From NCBI RefSeq assembly GCF_044762665.1, contig NZ_JBIWES010000003.1, positions 124,001-188,000 of the forward strand: DNA of 64,000 nucleotides, given 5' to 3'. The translations under genes and the position numbers were made by a program. How positions within the stretch are numbered: the first letter of the stretch is position 1; each line of letters starts with the position of its first letter. Below, piece by piece: positions 16,825 to 24,612 of the stretch. The notes under the pieces are model-generated. The model was not told where the DNA came from, searched no databases, and saw only the letters and a list, made by a program, of their open reading frames with translations. Source of the stretch: Peribacillus frigoritolerans_B (GTDB taxonomy: Bacteria > Bacillota > Bacilli > Bacillales > DSM-1321).

Positions 16825-17190
16825 ATGAAAGCAAAATCATTACTAATTGGCTTTTTGACCGGAACAGTAGTGGCGGGTGCGGCAACCCTACTTTCGACAC
16901 CAAGTTCAGGTAAAGACCTACGGACCCGCATCAAAACGAATACAGACGAAATTAAGAATACAATTGATGAGTTAAAGGTAAAAATGCTGAATATTAAAGA
17001 TGACACGATGGAAGCATCACAAATCAGCAAAGAAACGATTAAAACGTTCATTTCGGATGTTCAGGTCGTCATCGAGAACTGGAAGCGGGAAATCGAACCC
17101 AATAAGAATGAATTATTGAAGAACGTTCAAGAAATTGAAAATTCATTGAAAGAATTGGAAGCGGCCGCCCCTTCTTCAAAAAATCAATAG
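16825..17190 (+). CDS. yhaH: YtxH-domain protein YhaH
   Basis: 121 residues. The N-terminal hydrophobic glycine-rich segment LLIGFLTGTVVAGAATLLSTPSSGKDLR (residues 5-32) is the YtxH hallmark, followed by a long charged helix probably forming a coiled coil. YtxH proteins are linked to general stress in Bacillus; the mechanism is unknown. The start at 16825 has GAGGTG 5 nt upstream. Confidence 0.8.
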   Translation: MKAKSLLIGFLTGTVVAGAATLLSTPSSGKDLRTRIKTNTDEIKNTIDELKVKMLNIKDDTMEASQISKETIKTFISDVQVVIENWKREIEPNKNELLKNVQEIENSLKELEAAAPSSKNQ

Positions 17191-17211
17191 CTGACATCGT
17201 CACACAAGCTT

Positions 17212-17265
17212 GATTCTCCATTTTTCCCAATAAATTACATGGTTTATTGGAGAAGAATGGAGAAT
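17212..17265 (+). other. Long hairpin between yhaH and hpr
   Basis: A roughly 22-bp imperfect stem: outer arms ATTCTCCAT / ATGGAGAAT, inner arms CCAATAAA / TTTATTGG, loop TTACATGG. Neither strand has a T tract behind it, so it is an atypical terminator at best. It lies about 60-70 bp before the probable hpr promoter region (TTGTCA near 17330). Confidence 0.7.
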
Positions 17266-17376
17266 TCATTAAAAAACTAAAATTTTCTAAAAATTTTGCA
17301 AATATTTATCTTTATTAATTTTTATTTTATTGTCATAATAAATATATAGAATCTTATAAGTAGGTGAGCCCATAAT

Positions 17377-17955
17377 ATGCAGAATAAAAATTATTCTATG
17401 AAAGAAGCAATGATTTTTAGTCAACGAATTGCCCAATTAAGCAAAGCATTATGGAAATCGATTGAAAAAGATTGGCAACAATGGATCAAGCCCTATGATT
17501 TAAACATCAATGAGCACCATATTCTTTGGATAGCCTACCACCTTAATGGCTCTTCCATTTCAGATGTTGCAAAATTTGGGGTCATGCATGTTTCTACTGC
17601 ATTTAACTTTTCAAAAAAATTAGAGGAACGCGGATACTTAACATTTTCAAAAAAAGAAAATGACAAAAGGAATACGTATATAGAGATCACAGAGGAAGGT
17701 GAAAAAATTCTGCTTGATTTAATGGAAACTTACGACCCAAGTAAGAATTCCGCTTTCTCGGGTGCACTTCCATTGCGTGAACTTTATGGCAAGTTTCCGG
17801 ATATGATTGAAATGATGGCCATCATCCGAAATATATACGGTGAAGACTTCATGCAAATCTTTGAACGATCCTTCGATAACATCGATCAGGAGTTTACTGA
17901 CGTGGAGGGTAAAATCACAAAAAAAAAGATAGAGAAAGAAACTGAGCCAGTTTAA
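17377..17955 (+). CDS. hpr: MarR-family transition-state regulator Hpr (ScoC)
   Basis: 192 residues, strongly resembling B. subtilis Hpr/ScoC, a MarR-type DNA-binding protein that represses extracellular proteases and sporulation-related genes. The segment SKALWKSIEKDWQQWIKPYD and the winged-helix core (FGVMHVSTAFNFSKKLEERG, near residues 67-86) match closely. The C-terminal tail after VEGKITKKKIEKETEPV is shorter than in B. subtilis (203 residues). AGGTGAG precedes the ATG. It is convergent with yhaI, two bases apart, and no terminator lies between. Confidence 0.95.
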   Translation: MQNKNYSMKEAMIFSQRIAQLSKALWKSIEKDWQQWIKPYDLNINEHHILWIAYHLNGSSISDVAKFGVMHVSTAFNFSKKLEERGYLTFSKKENDKRNTYIEITEEGEKILLDLMETYDPSKNSAFSGALPLRELYGKFPDMIEMMAIIRNIYGEDFMQIFERSFDNIDQEFTDVEGKITKKKIEKETEPV

Positions 17956-17957
17956 TC

Positions 17958-18284
17958 TCATACTCTATCCATTTCCTTCATGAATGATACATATAAACCC
18001 TGTGAGATGCATGCATCAATACATTCCTTTGTAGTTATTTTTGGATTAACCTTTCTTTCAAATTGATTAAAAAGCGGTCGAAAGTTCATATACCCTTCCG
18101 CTTTTTCTATTTCATAGCGTTTGCTCAGGATATCACATGTTTCCAATAATTCTTCCGCTTCCTTCTTCGTGAAATTTTTTTCCACAAATAGATAGTCCAA
18201 TTTGGCCTCCGGATTGCGTATAAGGTTTAATAAAAGCCGCTGATGAAAACGGAGCATTTCCATTTCTTCATTTATATTTTTCAT
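17958..18284 (-). CDS. yhaI: YhaI family protein (DUF1878)
   Basis: 108 residues, mostly helical and charged, beginning MKNINEEMEMLRFHQRLLLNL. Position next to hpr and length match B. subtilis yhaI. Function is unknown. Its stop is 2 bp from the hpr stop, so each transcript runs into the other gene's antisense unless stopped internally. Confidence 0.75.
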   Translation of the reverse strand: MKNINEEMEMLRFHQRLLLNLIRNPEAKLDYLFVEKNFTKKEAEELLETCDILSKRYEIEKAEGYMNFRPLFNQFERKVNPKITTKECIDACISQGLYVSFMKEMDRV

Positions 18285-18526
18285 ACATCACTAATCCCCA
18301 ATCGATCATTCAATTTAACATAAAAGGCTTATAACCAATTTTTGATTTTTCACACTCAGTAATCCGCCTGTTCCCTTGTTTAAAACCTGGCCTTAAACGC
18401 CCTTAGCATACTTAGACACTAAAGTGATTTTATCTTAAATTTAATCCAAGAATTTCATTGCTTTTTCCACCCATTCATCGTAATGTATGTAAGTATATTC
18501 AACAGCTTTGGAGGGCTGATTTCGAA

Positions 18527-19066
18527 ATGAATTCGTGGAAAACGATTGACATGGCAAAACAATATGGGAATTGCCGTCTGCTCTTTTTTTCAGTTTTTAC
18601 TATATTGGTGTCTTTTGTTCTGATCTATACATTACTAAGTGTCTTTTCAACCCATGTTATTTTGTATGGCGATCAAACAATGGTATTTTTTAGCCTATTG
18701 CTCTTATTATATCCTGTTCACAAACTATTACACTATCTACCTTTACGATTATTATGTAAAAAAGTAAAAACTTCTTGGTCCTTGAAGTGGAACCTGGTGC
18801 TTACATGCAGAGTCAATGTGCATGATCCGATTCGAAAGCATCTTTATCTCTTGACCCTTGTGTTCCCTTTCTTCATTATGTCTGTCATATTGATTGGTTG
18901 TGCCCTTAGTTTTCCGCATTACATCCATTATTTCACTATTTTATTATCCCTGCACACCGGATTATGCGTATCGGATTTTATTTATATAAAAAACCTGGTT
19001 GGTTCCCCAAGGCATTCTTTTATCGAGGAACATCTCGAAGGATACGATATACTTATTCAAAAGTGA
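18527..19066 (+). CDS. yhaJ: DUF3267-type membrane protein (YhaJ-like)
   Basis: 179 residues with four hydrophobic segments at about 19-42, 52-70, 103-124 and 127-148. A histidine pair in PVHKLLHYLP (HxxxH) sits inside the second segment, reminiscent of the DUF3267 family, distant relatives of membrane zinc proteases. The full HExxH glutamate is missing (HKLLH), so protease activity is doubtful. I chose the start MNSWKTIDMAKQYG at 18527 (GGAGGG 11 nt upstream). The position between yhaI and prsA fits B. subtilis yhaJ. Confidence 0.6.
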   Translation: MNSWKTIDMAKQYGNCRLLFFSVFTILVSFVLIYTLLSVFSTHVILYGDQTMVFFSLLLLLYPVHKLLHYLPLRLLCKKVKTSWSLKWNLVLTCRVNVHDPIRKHLYLLTLVFPFFIMSVILIGCALSFPHYIHYFTILLSLHTGLCVSDFIYIKNLVGSPRHSFIEEHLEGYDILIQK

Positions 19067-19084
19067 TTTCTTATTCATTCATAA

Positions 19085-19117
19085 AGATGCCTGATAAGAT
19101 TTTTAGGTATCTTTTTT
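19085..19117 (+). terminator. Terminator of yhaJ-like gene
   Basis: 8-bp stem AGATGCCT / AGGTATCT (one G-U) followed by six T. Confidence 0.75.
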
Positions 19118-19174
19118 CATTATAATTTGGTATCGTATTTATACATGATGTTTTGCAAGGAGGGATTTTAGGTT

Positions 19175-19357
19175 TTGATCTCGTTCTGGTTTATTATTTT
19201 TGCTATTTTGATCTTTTATAATATTAATAGAATGACAAACTCTTTATGCATTCAAAAGGAAATTGCTGAAGACCGGCAGCCTAAAGTATTCAGGACCATT
19301 AATGTATTAATTACTATTATGTTATTATCCTCCTATATTGAAATTTTGTATACGTAG
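19175..19357 (+). CDS. Small two-span membrane protein (YhaK-position)
   Basis: 60 residues with hydrophobic segments at residues 2-17 and 43-58 around a short charged loop (QKEIAEDRQPK). It starts at TTG, 10 nt after AGGAGGG. It sits where B. subtilis has yhaK, but I cannot confirm homology by eye. Function unknown. Confidence 0.6.
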   Translation: MISFWFIIFAILIFYNINRMTNSLCIQKEIAEDRQPKVFRTINVLITIMLLSSYIEILYT

Positions 19358-19365
19358 AGATGAGC

Positions 19366-19389
19366 AACAAATGATGGCCATCATTTGTT
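19366..19389. repeat. Perfect 24-bp palindrome
   Basis: Arms AACAAATGATGG and CCATCATTTGTT meet with no spacer, 9 bp after the preceding small gene. There is no T tract, so it looks more like an operator or cruciform site than a terminator. Confidence 0.7.
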
Positions 19390-19425
19390 ACATACATTGG
19401 TGATACCCGGAGCATTATCCACATA

Positions 19426-19458
19426 AAGAAAAAGGGCGAAGCAGCAGCTTCGCCTTTT
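19426..19458 (-). terminator. Terminator of first YjcZ-type gene
   Basis: 8-bp stem GGCGAAGC / GCTTCGCC with a 4-nt loop. On the minus strand it is followed by TTTTT; the plus strand has TTTT, so it may work both ways. Confidence 0.75.
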
Positions 19459-19468
19459 GTTTATGAGT

Positions 19469-19552
19469 TTATAACCAAGAAGCTCCAATGATGACTAACA
19501 GGATGAAAAGAACGACAATTAGAGCAAAGCCTCCACCTATTCCTCCAGACAT
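19469..19552 (-). CDS. YjcZ-family sporulation miniprotein, copy 1
   Basis: A 27-residue peptide, MSGGIGGGFALIVVLFILL then VIIGASWL. It consists of a Gly-rich head, one hydrophobic helix and a short aromatic end, the pattern of YjcZ/SscA-type spore-associated miniproteins. GGAGG precedes the ATG. Such genes are made late in sporulation in B. subtilis. A second copy lies 185 bp upstream on the same strand. Confidence 0.8.
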   Translation of the reverse strand: MSGGIGGGFALIVVLFILLVIIGASWL

Positions 19553-19737
19553 TGATCTTCCTCCTTTCCATTCTTAAGTAATAGTAATTTAATGCACACT
19601 CTTATATCCGCCAAAAGGATTCCATTCCTTTCTTAGCTTGAGAATCACTTAAATCTTTTTTGTTGAGCGGCTACCCTATCCTATTCAACTCCATGGCAAA
19701 AGGAGTGGGCTCTTTCCATTAGTAATTTTGCAGCCGA

Positions 19738-19821
19738 TTAGCAATAGGCTGCTCCTACAATTATTAATAAAATGAATAACACCACTAACAAAGCGAAGCC
19801 GCCGTTAAATCCATTACCCAT
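19738..19821 (-). CDS. YjcZ-family sporulation miniprotein, copy 2
   Basis: A 27-residue peptide, MGNGFNGGFALLVVLFILL then IIVGAAYC, the same length and layout as copy 1 but with a terminal cysteine. GGGGG precedes the ATG. The pair look like a tandem duplication that has diverged at both ends while the core GGFAL-VVLFILL stayed constant. No promoter could be assigned. Confidence 0.8.
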   Translation of the reverse strand: MGNGFNGGFALLVVLFILLIIVGAAYC

Positions 19822-20021
19822 TATGCTACCCCCTTTTGTTGTCCTCGATTTATCATATGTAATGGATTAATATCTGGGTAGGCGTACACCCATTTTTCAA
19901 AAAATTCTTATTCACGCACCAATATATTATTTTTTGTAAAGTAACCAGAATATGTTATAGTTAATTTTGTGGAAATACGAAAAAATAGCAAACCAGAAAC
20001 TTATAACTAGGAGTTGTTTTT

Positions 20022-20888
20022 ATGAAGAAGTGGGCATTATCGATTGCTGTTACTGCAGGGCTGATCGGACTTACAGCATGCAACAGCGACAAGGAAGCAG
20101 TCGTGGAAACTAAAGCGGGGGATATAACTAAAGAAGAATTTTACAATGTAATGAAAGACCGTTATGGTGAAACCGTTCTTCAAGAACTTGTTTATGAAAA
20201 AGTTCTTTCTGAAAAATATACAGTAACGGATAAAGAAGTTAAAGCTAAAACGGACGAACTTAAAAAGCAAATGGGTGAAAATTTCGAAACGGCCCTGGCC
20301 TCTTCCGGATATAAGAGCGAAGATGATCTTAAACGTGCACTTAAAATCGGCATGCTTCAAGAAAAAGCAGCCGTTGCCGATATAAAAGTCAAAGAAGCTG
20401 ATGTGAAAAAAGCTTATGAAGACTATAAACCACAAATCAAAGCGAGACATATTCTCGTGGAAGACGAAAAAACGGCCAACGAAGTAAAAGCTAAATTGGA
20501 CAAAGGTGAAGACTTCGCCAAACTTGCCAAAGAATATTCAACGGATACAGGCACAGCTGAAAAAGGCGGGGAGCTAGGCTGGTTCGGACAAGGTGAAATG
20601 GTGCCTGCATTTGAAGAGCAAGCTTACAAAATGAAGAAAGATGAAATCAGCAAGCCGATTAAATCCGATTATGGCTACCACATCATCCAACTTCTTGATA
20701 CAAAAGAAAAAGAATCATACGAAGATATGAAAAAAGATCTTGAATATGATTTGAAAGTCGCTCAAATTGACCAAACTAAAGTTCAGGACATTTTGAATTC
20801 AGAAGTCAAAAAAGCGGACGTGAAGATTAAAGATAAAGATCTAAAAGATGCCATCACTTCTGGTGACGCAGCCAATGCTGAAAAATAA
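20022..20888 (+). CDS. prsA: Foldase lipoprotein PrsA (peptidyl-prolyl isomerase)
   Basis: 288-residue lipoprotein. The signal peptide ends in the lipobox LTAC (Cys20), so it is anchored on the outer face of the membrane, where it helps secreted proteins and penicillin-binding proteins fold. The parvulin (PPIC) domain spans about residues 140-230 (IKARHILVEDEKTANEVKAK through GYHIIQLLD), flanked by N- and C-terminal helical chaperone segments rich in lysine and glutamate. Place and length match B. subtilis. A terminator follows directly. Confidence 0.95.
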   Translation: MKKWALSIAVTAGLIGLTACNSDKEAVVETKAGDITKEEFYNVMKDRYGETVLQELVYEKVLSEKYTVTDKEVKAKTDELKKQMGENFETALASSGYKSEDDLKRALKIGMLQEKAAVADIKVKEADVKKAYEDYKPQIKARHILVEDEKTANEVKAKLDKGEDFAKLAKEYSTDTGTAEKGGELGWFGQGEMVPAFEEQAYKMKKDEISKPIKSDYGYHIIQLLDTKEKESYEDMKKDLEYDLKVAQIDQTKVQDILNSEVKKADVKIKDKDLKDAITSGDAANAEK

Positions 20889-20897
20889 TTGAATAGT

Positions 20898-20932
20898 AAA
20901 AAGCGACAGGACTTTACCTGTCGCTTTTTTTT
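20898..20932 (+). terminator. Terminator of prsA
   Basis: 13-bp stem AAAAAGCGACAGG / CCTGTCGCTTTTT with extra T. It lies before the convergent yhaL stop and may serve both. Confidence 0.9.
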
Positions 20933-20943
20933 CATCATTCGAG

Positions 20944-21132
20944 CTATGCTCCCTGATTTATATCCTTTTTACGCCTCTCGCGCTCTTCTTCCATGCGTTC
21001 AATGTATTTCTGGCCTTCCTTTTCAATCCAAGCATCATCTATGAGGCGTTCCTGCCTAGCTGTCCAAATTGACATGACTGCACTGACAATTATCCCAATA
21101 AACACGAACCAGATCCAAATTGGCATGTCCAT
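20944..21132 (-). CDS. yhaL: Sporulation protein YhaL
   Basis: 62 residues: one N-terminal membrane span (IWIWFVFIGIIVSAVMSIW) followed by a strongly charged helix (EGQKYIERMEEERERRKK). This fits YhaL, a sporulation-linked small membrane protein next to prsA in B. subtilis. Its mechanism is unknown. Confidence 0.75.
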   Translation of the reverse strand: MDMPIWIWFVFIGIIVSAVMSIWTARQERLIDDAWIEKEGQKYIERMEEERERRKKDINQGA

Positions 21133-21187
21133 TCCCTCCCAAAAAATCTACTATTCATTTACTAGAGAATATGCACGAACAAAAAAA

Positions 21188-21221
21188 ATATGCTTCTTTC
21201 TCCATCGAGAAAGAAGCATAT
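21188..21221. terminator. Bidirectional hairpin yhaM / yhaL gap
   Basis: 15-bp perfect stem with ATGCTTCTTTCTC core and 4-nt loop, A-rich before and T-rich behind, between the yhaM stop and the yhaL promoter region. Confidence 0.85.
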
Positions 21222-21225
21222 TTCA

Positions 21226-22164
21226 TTAAAATGTTGGTTTATAGAATGAACGATTATCGAGCGCGAAGACTCTTTCCGTAAATTCACCCGGTTTCACTTT
21301 TTCCAAGGCCCGGTCCATCATATTTATCTTGGCATCCATATTATCAATATAATGCAGCACTTCCGCTTCCCTAACCATTGGCGGCTTGGGACTGCCCCAC
21401 TCAGCTTTACCATGGTGGCTTAATATCAAGTGCTTGAGAATCATGATTTCTTCCGCTTCAATGCCTAATTCCTCTGCAGCTTTACCGACTTCATTCACCA
21501 TGATGGTGATATGGCCCAACAAGTTCCCTTCCACAGTATAAACAGTCGAAACAGGTCCAGATAGCTCATGTACCTTTCCAAGGTCATGCAGAATGACTCC
21601 TGCATACAAAAGATCCTTATTGAGCGAAGGATATAGGGTTGAAATGGCCTTAGCCAGCCCTAGCATCGATACAACGTGATAGGCCAGTCCCGACATATAC
21701 TCATGATGGTTCTTGGTGGCAGCAGGAAACGTCAGGAATTCATTCTGATATTTTTTAATGAGATGCCTAGTCACCCTTTGGATATTCGGATTCCTCATTT
21801 CAAAAATGAATTGAGTGATGGTTTCCATCATTTCTTCCTGACTTAAAGGCGCCGTTTGAATTAAATCGGCTTTCGTGACCCCATCAGTATCTGAAGTAAT
21901 TCTAATATTACGGATTTTCAATTGGCTGCGTCCTCGATAATTCTGGACTTCCCCTTGAACCCTCACTGTTGCTTCCGCACTGTATGTTTTCTCATCAGCC
22001 TCGGAAACATCCCATAGCTTTGCCTCTATCTCCCCGGTTTTATCGCACAAAATCAATGTTAAAAACGGCTTTCCATTACTTGCCACCGCTTTTGTACTCG
22101 TTTTAATGTACATATATATATCTACTACTTCACCAATTCCGTAGTGTATGATCCCATTTCCCAT
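21226..22164 (-). CDS. yhaM: 3'-5' exoribonuclease YhaM
   Basis: 312 residues. An N-terminal OB-fold nucleic acid-binding domain (SNGKPFLTLILCDKTGEIEAKLW) is followed by an HD phosphohydrolase domain with AGVILHDLGKVHEL and the ILSHHGKAEWGSPKPP metal-binding segment. YhaM is a Mn-dependent 3'-5' exonuclease of Bacillaceae. I chose the ATG at 22164 (GGAGG 7 nt upstream), matching the B. subtilis N terminus. Confidence 0.93.
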   Translation of the reverse strand: MGNGIIHYGIGEVVDIYMYIKTSTKAVASNGKPFLTLILCDKTGEIEAKLWDVSEADEKTYSAEATVRVQGEVQNYRGRSQLKIRNIRITSDTDGVTKADLIQTAPLSQEEMMETITQFIFEMRNPNIQRVTRHLIKKYQNEFLTFPAATKNHHEYMSGLAYHVVSMLGLAKAISTLYPSLNKDLLYAGVILHDLGKVHELSGPVSTVYTVEGNLLGHITIMVNEVGKAAEELGIEAEEIMILKHLILSHHGKAEWGSPKPPMVREAEVLHYIDNMDAKINMMDRALEKVKPGEFTERVFALDNRSFYKPTF

Positions 22165-22294
22165 GCGACTGCCTCCGTTCAATTAAATATCAACATTATA
22201 ACATACCAATCTCGTTAGTGCGTTTAGTTTTAGTTAATAAGTGATAGACAATGGACAGGAAAAGCTTAAAGCTGGCCGTCTCTTATCACTCCAC

Positions 22295-22324
22295 AAGAAA
22301 ACCAGGCTTGAACCCAAGCCTGGC
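22295..22324 (-). terminator. Terminator of siderophore cassette
   Basis: 9-bp stem CCAGGCTTG / CAAGCCTGG, then TTTTC on the minus strand, past the stop of the FhuF-like gene. Confidence 0.8.
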
Positions 22325-22342
22325 TCTCCAATCAAATCTATT

Positions 22343-23041
22343 TCAACAGTTTTTGTTCGGACAATACGCGCACTTTTCCTGGCCCTCAATTCGGTAATAT
22401 AAACAGCAGGTCACCCGTTTATAAGGATTCATGGACGCCGGAACACTTTTTTCCCCAATGAATCGTTTAAAGGGGGAACGCGTTTCAATATTCAGCCATA
22501 CTTCATCTTCAAGCAGCATTTCAATGTCCTTTTCAACTCGCGTCTTTATATCAGTTTGCTTCAATAACTCACTATACATCCATACCGTATAGCTCCAAAT
22601 ATTTTCCCAGAGTACTAGTTTCGATATTTTAGCAGTTCCGGAAAAGAAGCGAATGGCATCAGCACCAAAGCGGCTCAATATGGAATGGAGGGCAGAAGGG
22701 CTTTCCTTTTCCGTGACATTGCTCCACCTGTTAGTTTTCAGCAGAAAATTCGGGAGCCAATGCTCATCTTCTGGATCATCCAAAACGGCAATGTCCTGAA
22801 GTGTGCCTCCCCAGATTAGCCGATGTTTGCTTAACATGTACAATTGTGCCGTGACAAAAAAAGCATAGCGTCTGAACCACATTGAAATGGCTATCCTTGG
22901 CGTTTCCGCCCCAGTGCAGGCTTGTGCATACTGAATAAGCTCATCAGCATGATTGAAGGTCTTGGAAACATTGGCTTCATCTCTAAAGGATATGCGATAT
23001 CCCTGCAGCTCTTTTTCAATGGATGGTGTGAGGTTATGCAT
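22343..23041 (-). CDS. FhuF-like ferric siderophore reductase
   Basis: 232 residues. The C-terminal RVTCCLYYRIEGQEKCAYCPNKNC ends in the CC-x10-CxxC arrangement of the FhuF 2Fe-2S family, which reduces iron released from ferric hydroxamate or similar siderophores in the cytoplasm. The middle region (RIAISMWFRRYAFFVTAQLYMLS) resembles the family's helical core. It overlaps the preceding ABC ATPase gene by 8 bp and shares its Fur-controlled promoter, which supports a role in iron uptake. Confidence 0.8.
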   Translation of the reverse strand: MHNLTPSIEKELQGYRISFRDEANVSKTFNHADELIQYAQACTGAETPRIAISMWFRRYAFFVTAQLYMLSKHRLIWGGTLQDIAVLDDPEDEHWLPNFLLKTNRWSNVTEKESPSALHSILSRFGADAIRFFSGTAKISKLVLWENIWSYTVWMYSELLKQTDIKTRVEKDIEMLLEDEVWLNIETRSPFKRFIGEKSVPASMNPYKRVTCCLYYRIEGQEKCAYCPNKNC

Positions 23042-23858
23042 TGGCCAGGGCTTTTATCTGACTTTGGGCGTAGCGCCCTTTACCAAACGGGACGCACATG
23101 GGACTGCCGAAAATTGGATCAAAGGATATTTGACATTCCATGTTGAATACATGCTGTACCAATTCAGGCGTGATGATATCCTCTGGCCGGCCTTGAGCAT
23201 GTATCGCCCCATTTTTAAGTGCCACCAGATTATCCGCATAACGGCACGCTAAATTCAAATCATGAAGCACCATCACGATCGTTCGGTTCTCAAACTCATT
23301 CAAGTCGAACAATAAGTCCAAAATCTCGATCTGATGGGTCATATCAAGATATGTAGTCGGTTCATCCAACAAAATGACATCCGTATCCTGAGCAAGCGTC
23401 ATTGCTATCCATGCCCGTTGCTTCTGGCCTCCCGATAATTCATCGACTGCCTGATCCTTTAAATCGGTCAGATTCGTTGCTTCAATCGCCTTTTGAACTT
23501 TTTCTTCATCCACGGAACTCCACTGTTTCAACCAACTTTGATAAGGGTATCTTCCTTGTTTAACAAGTTGATAGACTGTAAGCCCTTCAGGAGCAACCGG
23601 GGATTGCGGAAGAATCGCCATCTTTCTCGCTACATCCTTCGATGACATGGTTGAGATTGCTTTGCCTTCGAGCAAGACCGAGCCTGATTGAGGTTTTAAC
23701 AATCGGGCAACAGACCTTAGAAGTGTTGATTTTCCACATCCATTAGCACCGATGAACACGGTGATTTCCCCTTTGGGTATTTCTATATTCATATCATTTA
23801 TTATTAATTTATCACCATAACCGAGCGATAAAGACTGAGTGTTAATAGCTGGTCGCAT
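23034..23858 (-). CDS. Iron-siderophore ABC transporter ATP-binding protein
   Basis: 274-residue FecE/FhuC-type ATPase. Walker A is FIGANGCGKST near residue 35, the signature is LSGGQKQRAWIAM near 140, Walker B is VILLDEPTTYLDM near 160, and the switch is VLHDLNLACRYAD. B. subtilis YusV, the shared ATPase for several siderophore permeases, is the nearest type I can name. No permease or binding protein is nearby, which fits a shared ATPase. A Fur box lies in its promoter. Confidence 0.87.
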   Translation of the reverse strand: MRPAINTQSLSLGYGDKLIINDMNIEIPKGEITVFIGANGCGKSTLLRSVARLLKPQSGSVLLEGKAISTMSSKDVARKMAILPQSPVAPEGLTVYQLVKQGRYPYQSWLKQWSSVDEEKVQKAIEATNLTDLKDQAVDELSGGQKQRAWIAMTLAQDTDVILLDEPTTYLDMTHQIEILDLLFDLNEFENRTIVMVLHDLNLACRYADNLVALKNGAIHAQGRPEDIITPELVQHVFNMECQISFDPIFGSPMCVPFGKGRYAQSQIKALANA

Positions 23859-23889
23859 TAAAATACTCCCCTTTTAGTCTAATAATACC

Positions 23890-23918
23890 AGTTTAATGAA
23901 AATGATTCTCACTGTCAA
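23890..23918 (-). promoter_or_regulatory. Promoter with embedded Fur box
   Basis: Minus strand: -35 TTGACA (23913-23918), 17-bp spacer, -10 TAAACT (23890-23895). The spacer holds TGAGAATCATTTTCA (23897-23911), matching 13 of 15 positions of the 7-1-7 Fur consensus TGATAATNATTATCA. Fur with iron bound here should block RNA polymerase. Confidence 0.88.
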
Positions 23919-24135
23919 TCTTAAAAAAGAATATAAACCAAAAAATCCATGTCCCATTCCTCTTAATTAAAGTGAATGCCTCTTTAAAGATATGAAACTT
24001 CCTTTGGAAACATTAATGTAAAAATCAGCACATTATACTTTCATTTATCACTGCCTGTAGTTTCCGAACGAAAGCCCAATCTCCCCTTTCGCGCAATCCC
24101 TATCGGAATTTCCAAACCTCCATTTAGCGGAAAAT

Positions 24136-24165
24136 AAAAAAAGCCCTCCATATGGAGAGCCTTTT
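24136..24165 (-). terminator. Terminator of HExxH gene
   Basis: AAAAGGCTCTCC / GGAGGGCTTTTTTT stem on the minus strand with one bulge and ATAT loop. It begins at the stop codon of the preceding gene. Confidence 0.8.
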
Positions 24166-24586
24166 AACCGACAAGCAGCCGATTTGTACAATGTTCCAGG
24201 GATTCATCCCTAATGTAGGTAAATAAATCCTGATCGATAAAAGGAATGAATCCTTCTGCAATGTTCCATGCATTGACCTCTATTTGATAAAGGATTTCTG
24301 ATTTTCCTGTACTGTGTAGCTCTTCACTAAGCACAGCAAGATCGGGGTCCAATGCGTGGCCCATCTCATGTGTGAGGATCACCCATGTATATTCCTCAAG
24401 ACTTGCTAGCGAGCCTAGGGAGCGTTCACACTGAATTTCAATATCTCTCTCATATAAAGTGATGCTATGACCTTTGGCAGAATATTTCCCCCCAACACAT
24501 CGTTTACCAGGAAACTCCTTTTCGATGATCAACTCCAAAGAAGAATCATGGTGGCTTACAAACTCATTCATATTCAATGACTTCAC
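24164..24586 (-). CDS. Putative zinc peptidase-like protein (HEMGH motif)
   Basis: About 140 residues. WVILTHEMGHALDPDL near residue 70 is an HExxH-type zinc site, and E102 or E106 in the following helix might be the third ligand, as in gluzincins or ImmA-like peptidases. I could not assign a family. The start is unsure: GTG at 24586, TTG at 24577 or ATG at 24571; spacing to GAGAG favours the TTG. It lies 26 bp after yhaN and probably forms an operon with yhaO-yhaN. B. subtilis has nothing of this kind here that I know of. Confidence 0.6.
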   Translation of the reverse strand: MKSLNMNEFVSHHDSSLELIIEKEFPGKRCVGGKYSAKGHSITLYERDIEIQCERSLGSLASLEEYTWVILTHEMGHALDPDLAVLSEELHSTGKSEILYQIEVNAWNIAEGFIPFIDQDLFTYIRDESLEHCTNRLLVG

Positions 24587-24612
24587 TCTCTTTATCTATA
24601 GTTTAAAACCCA

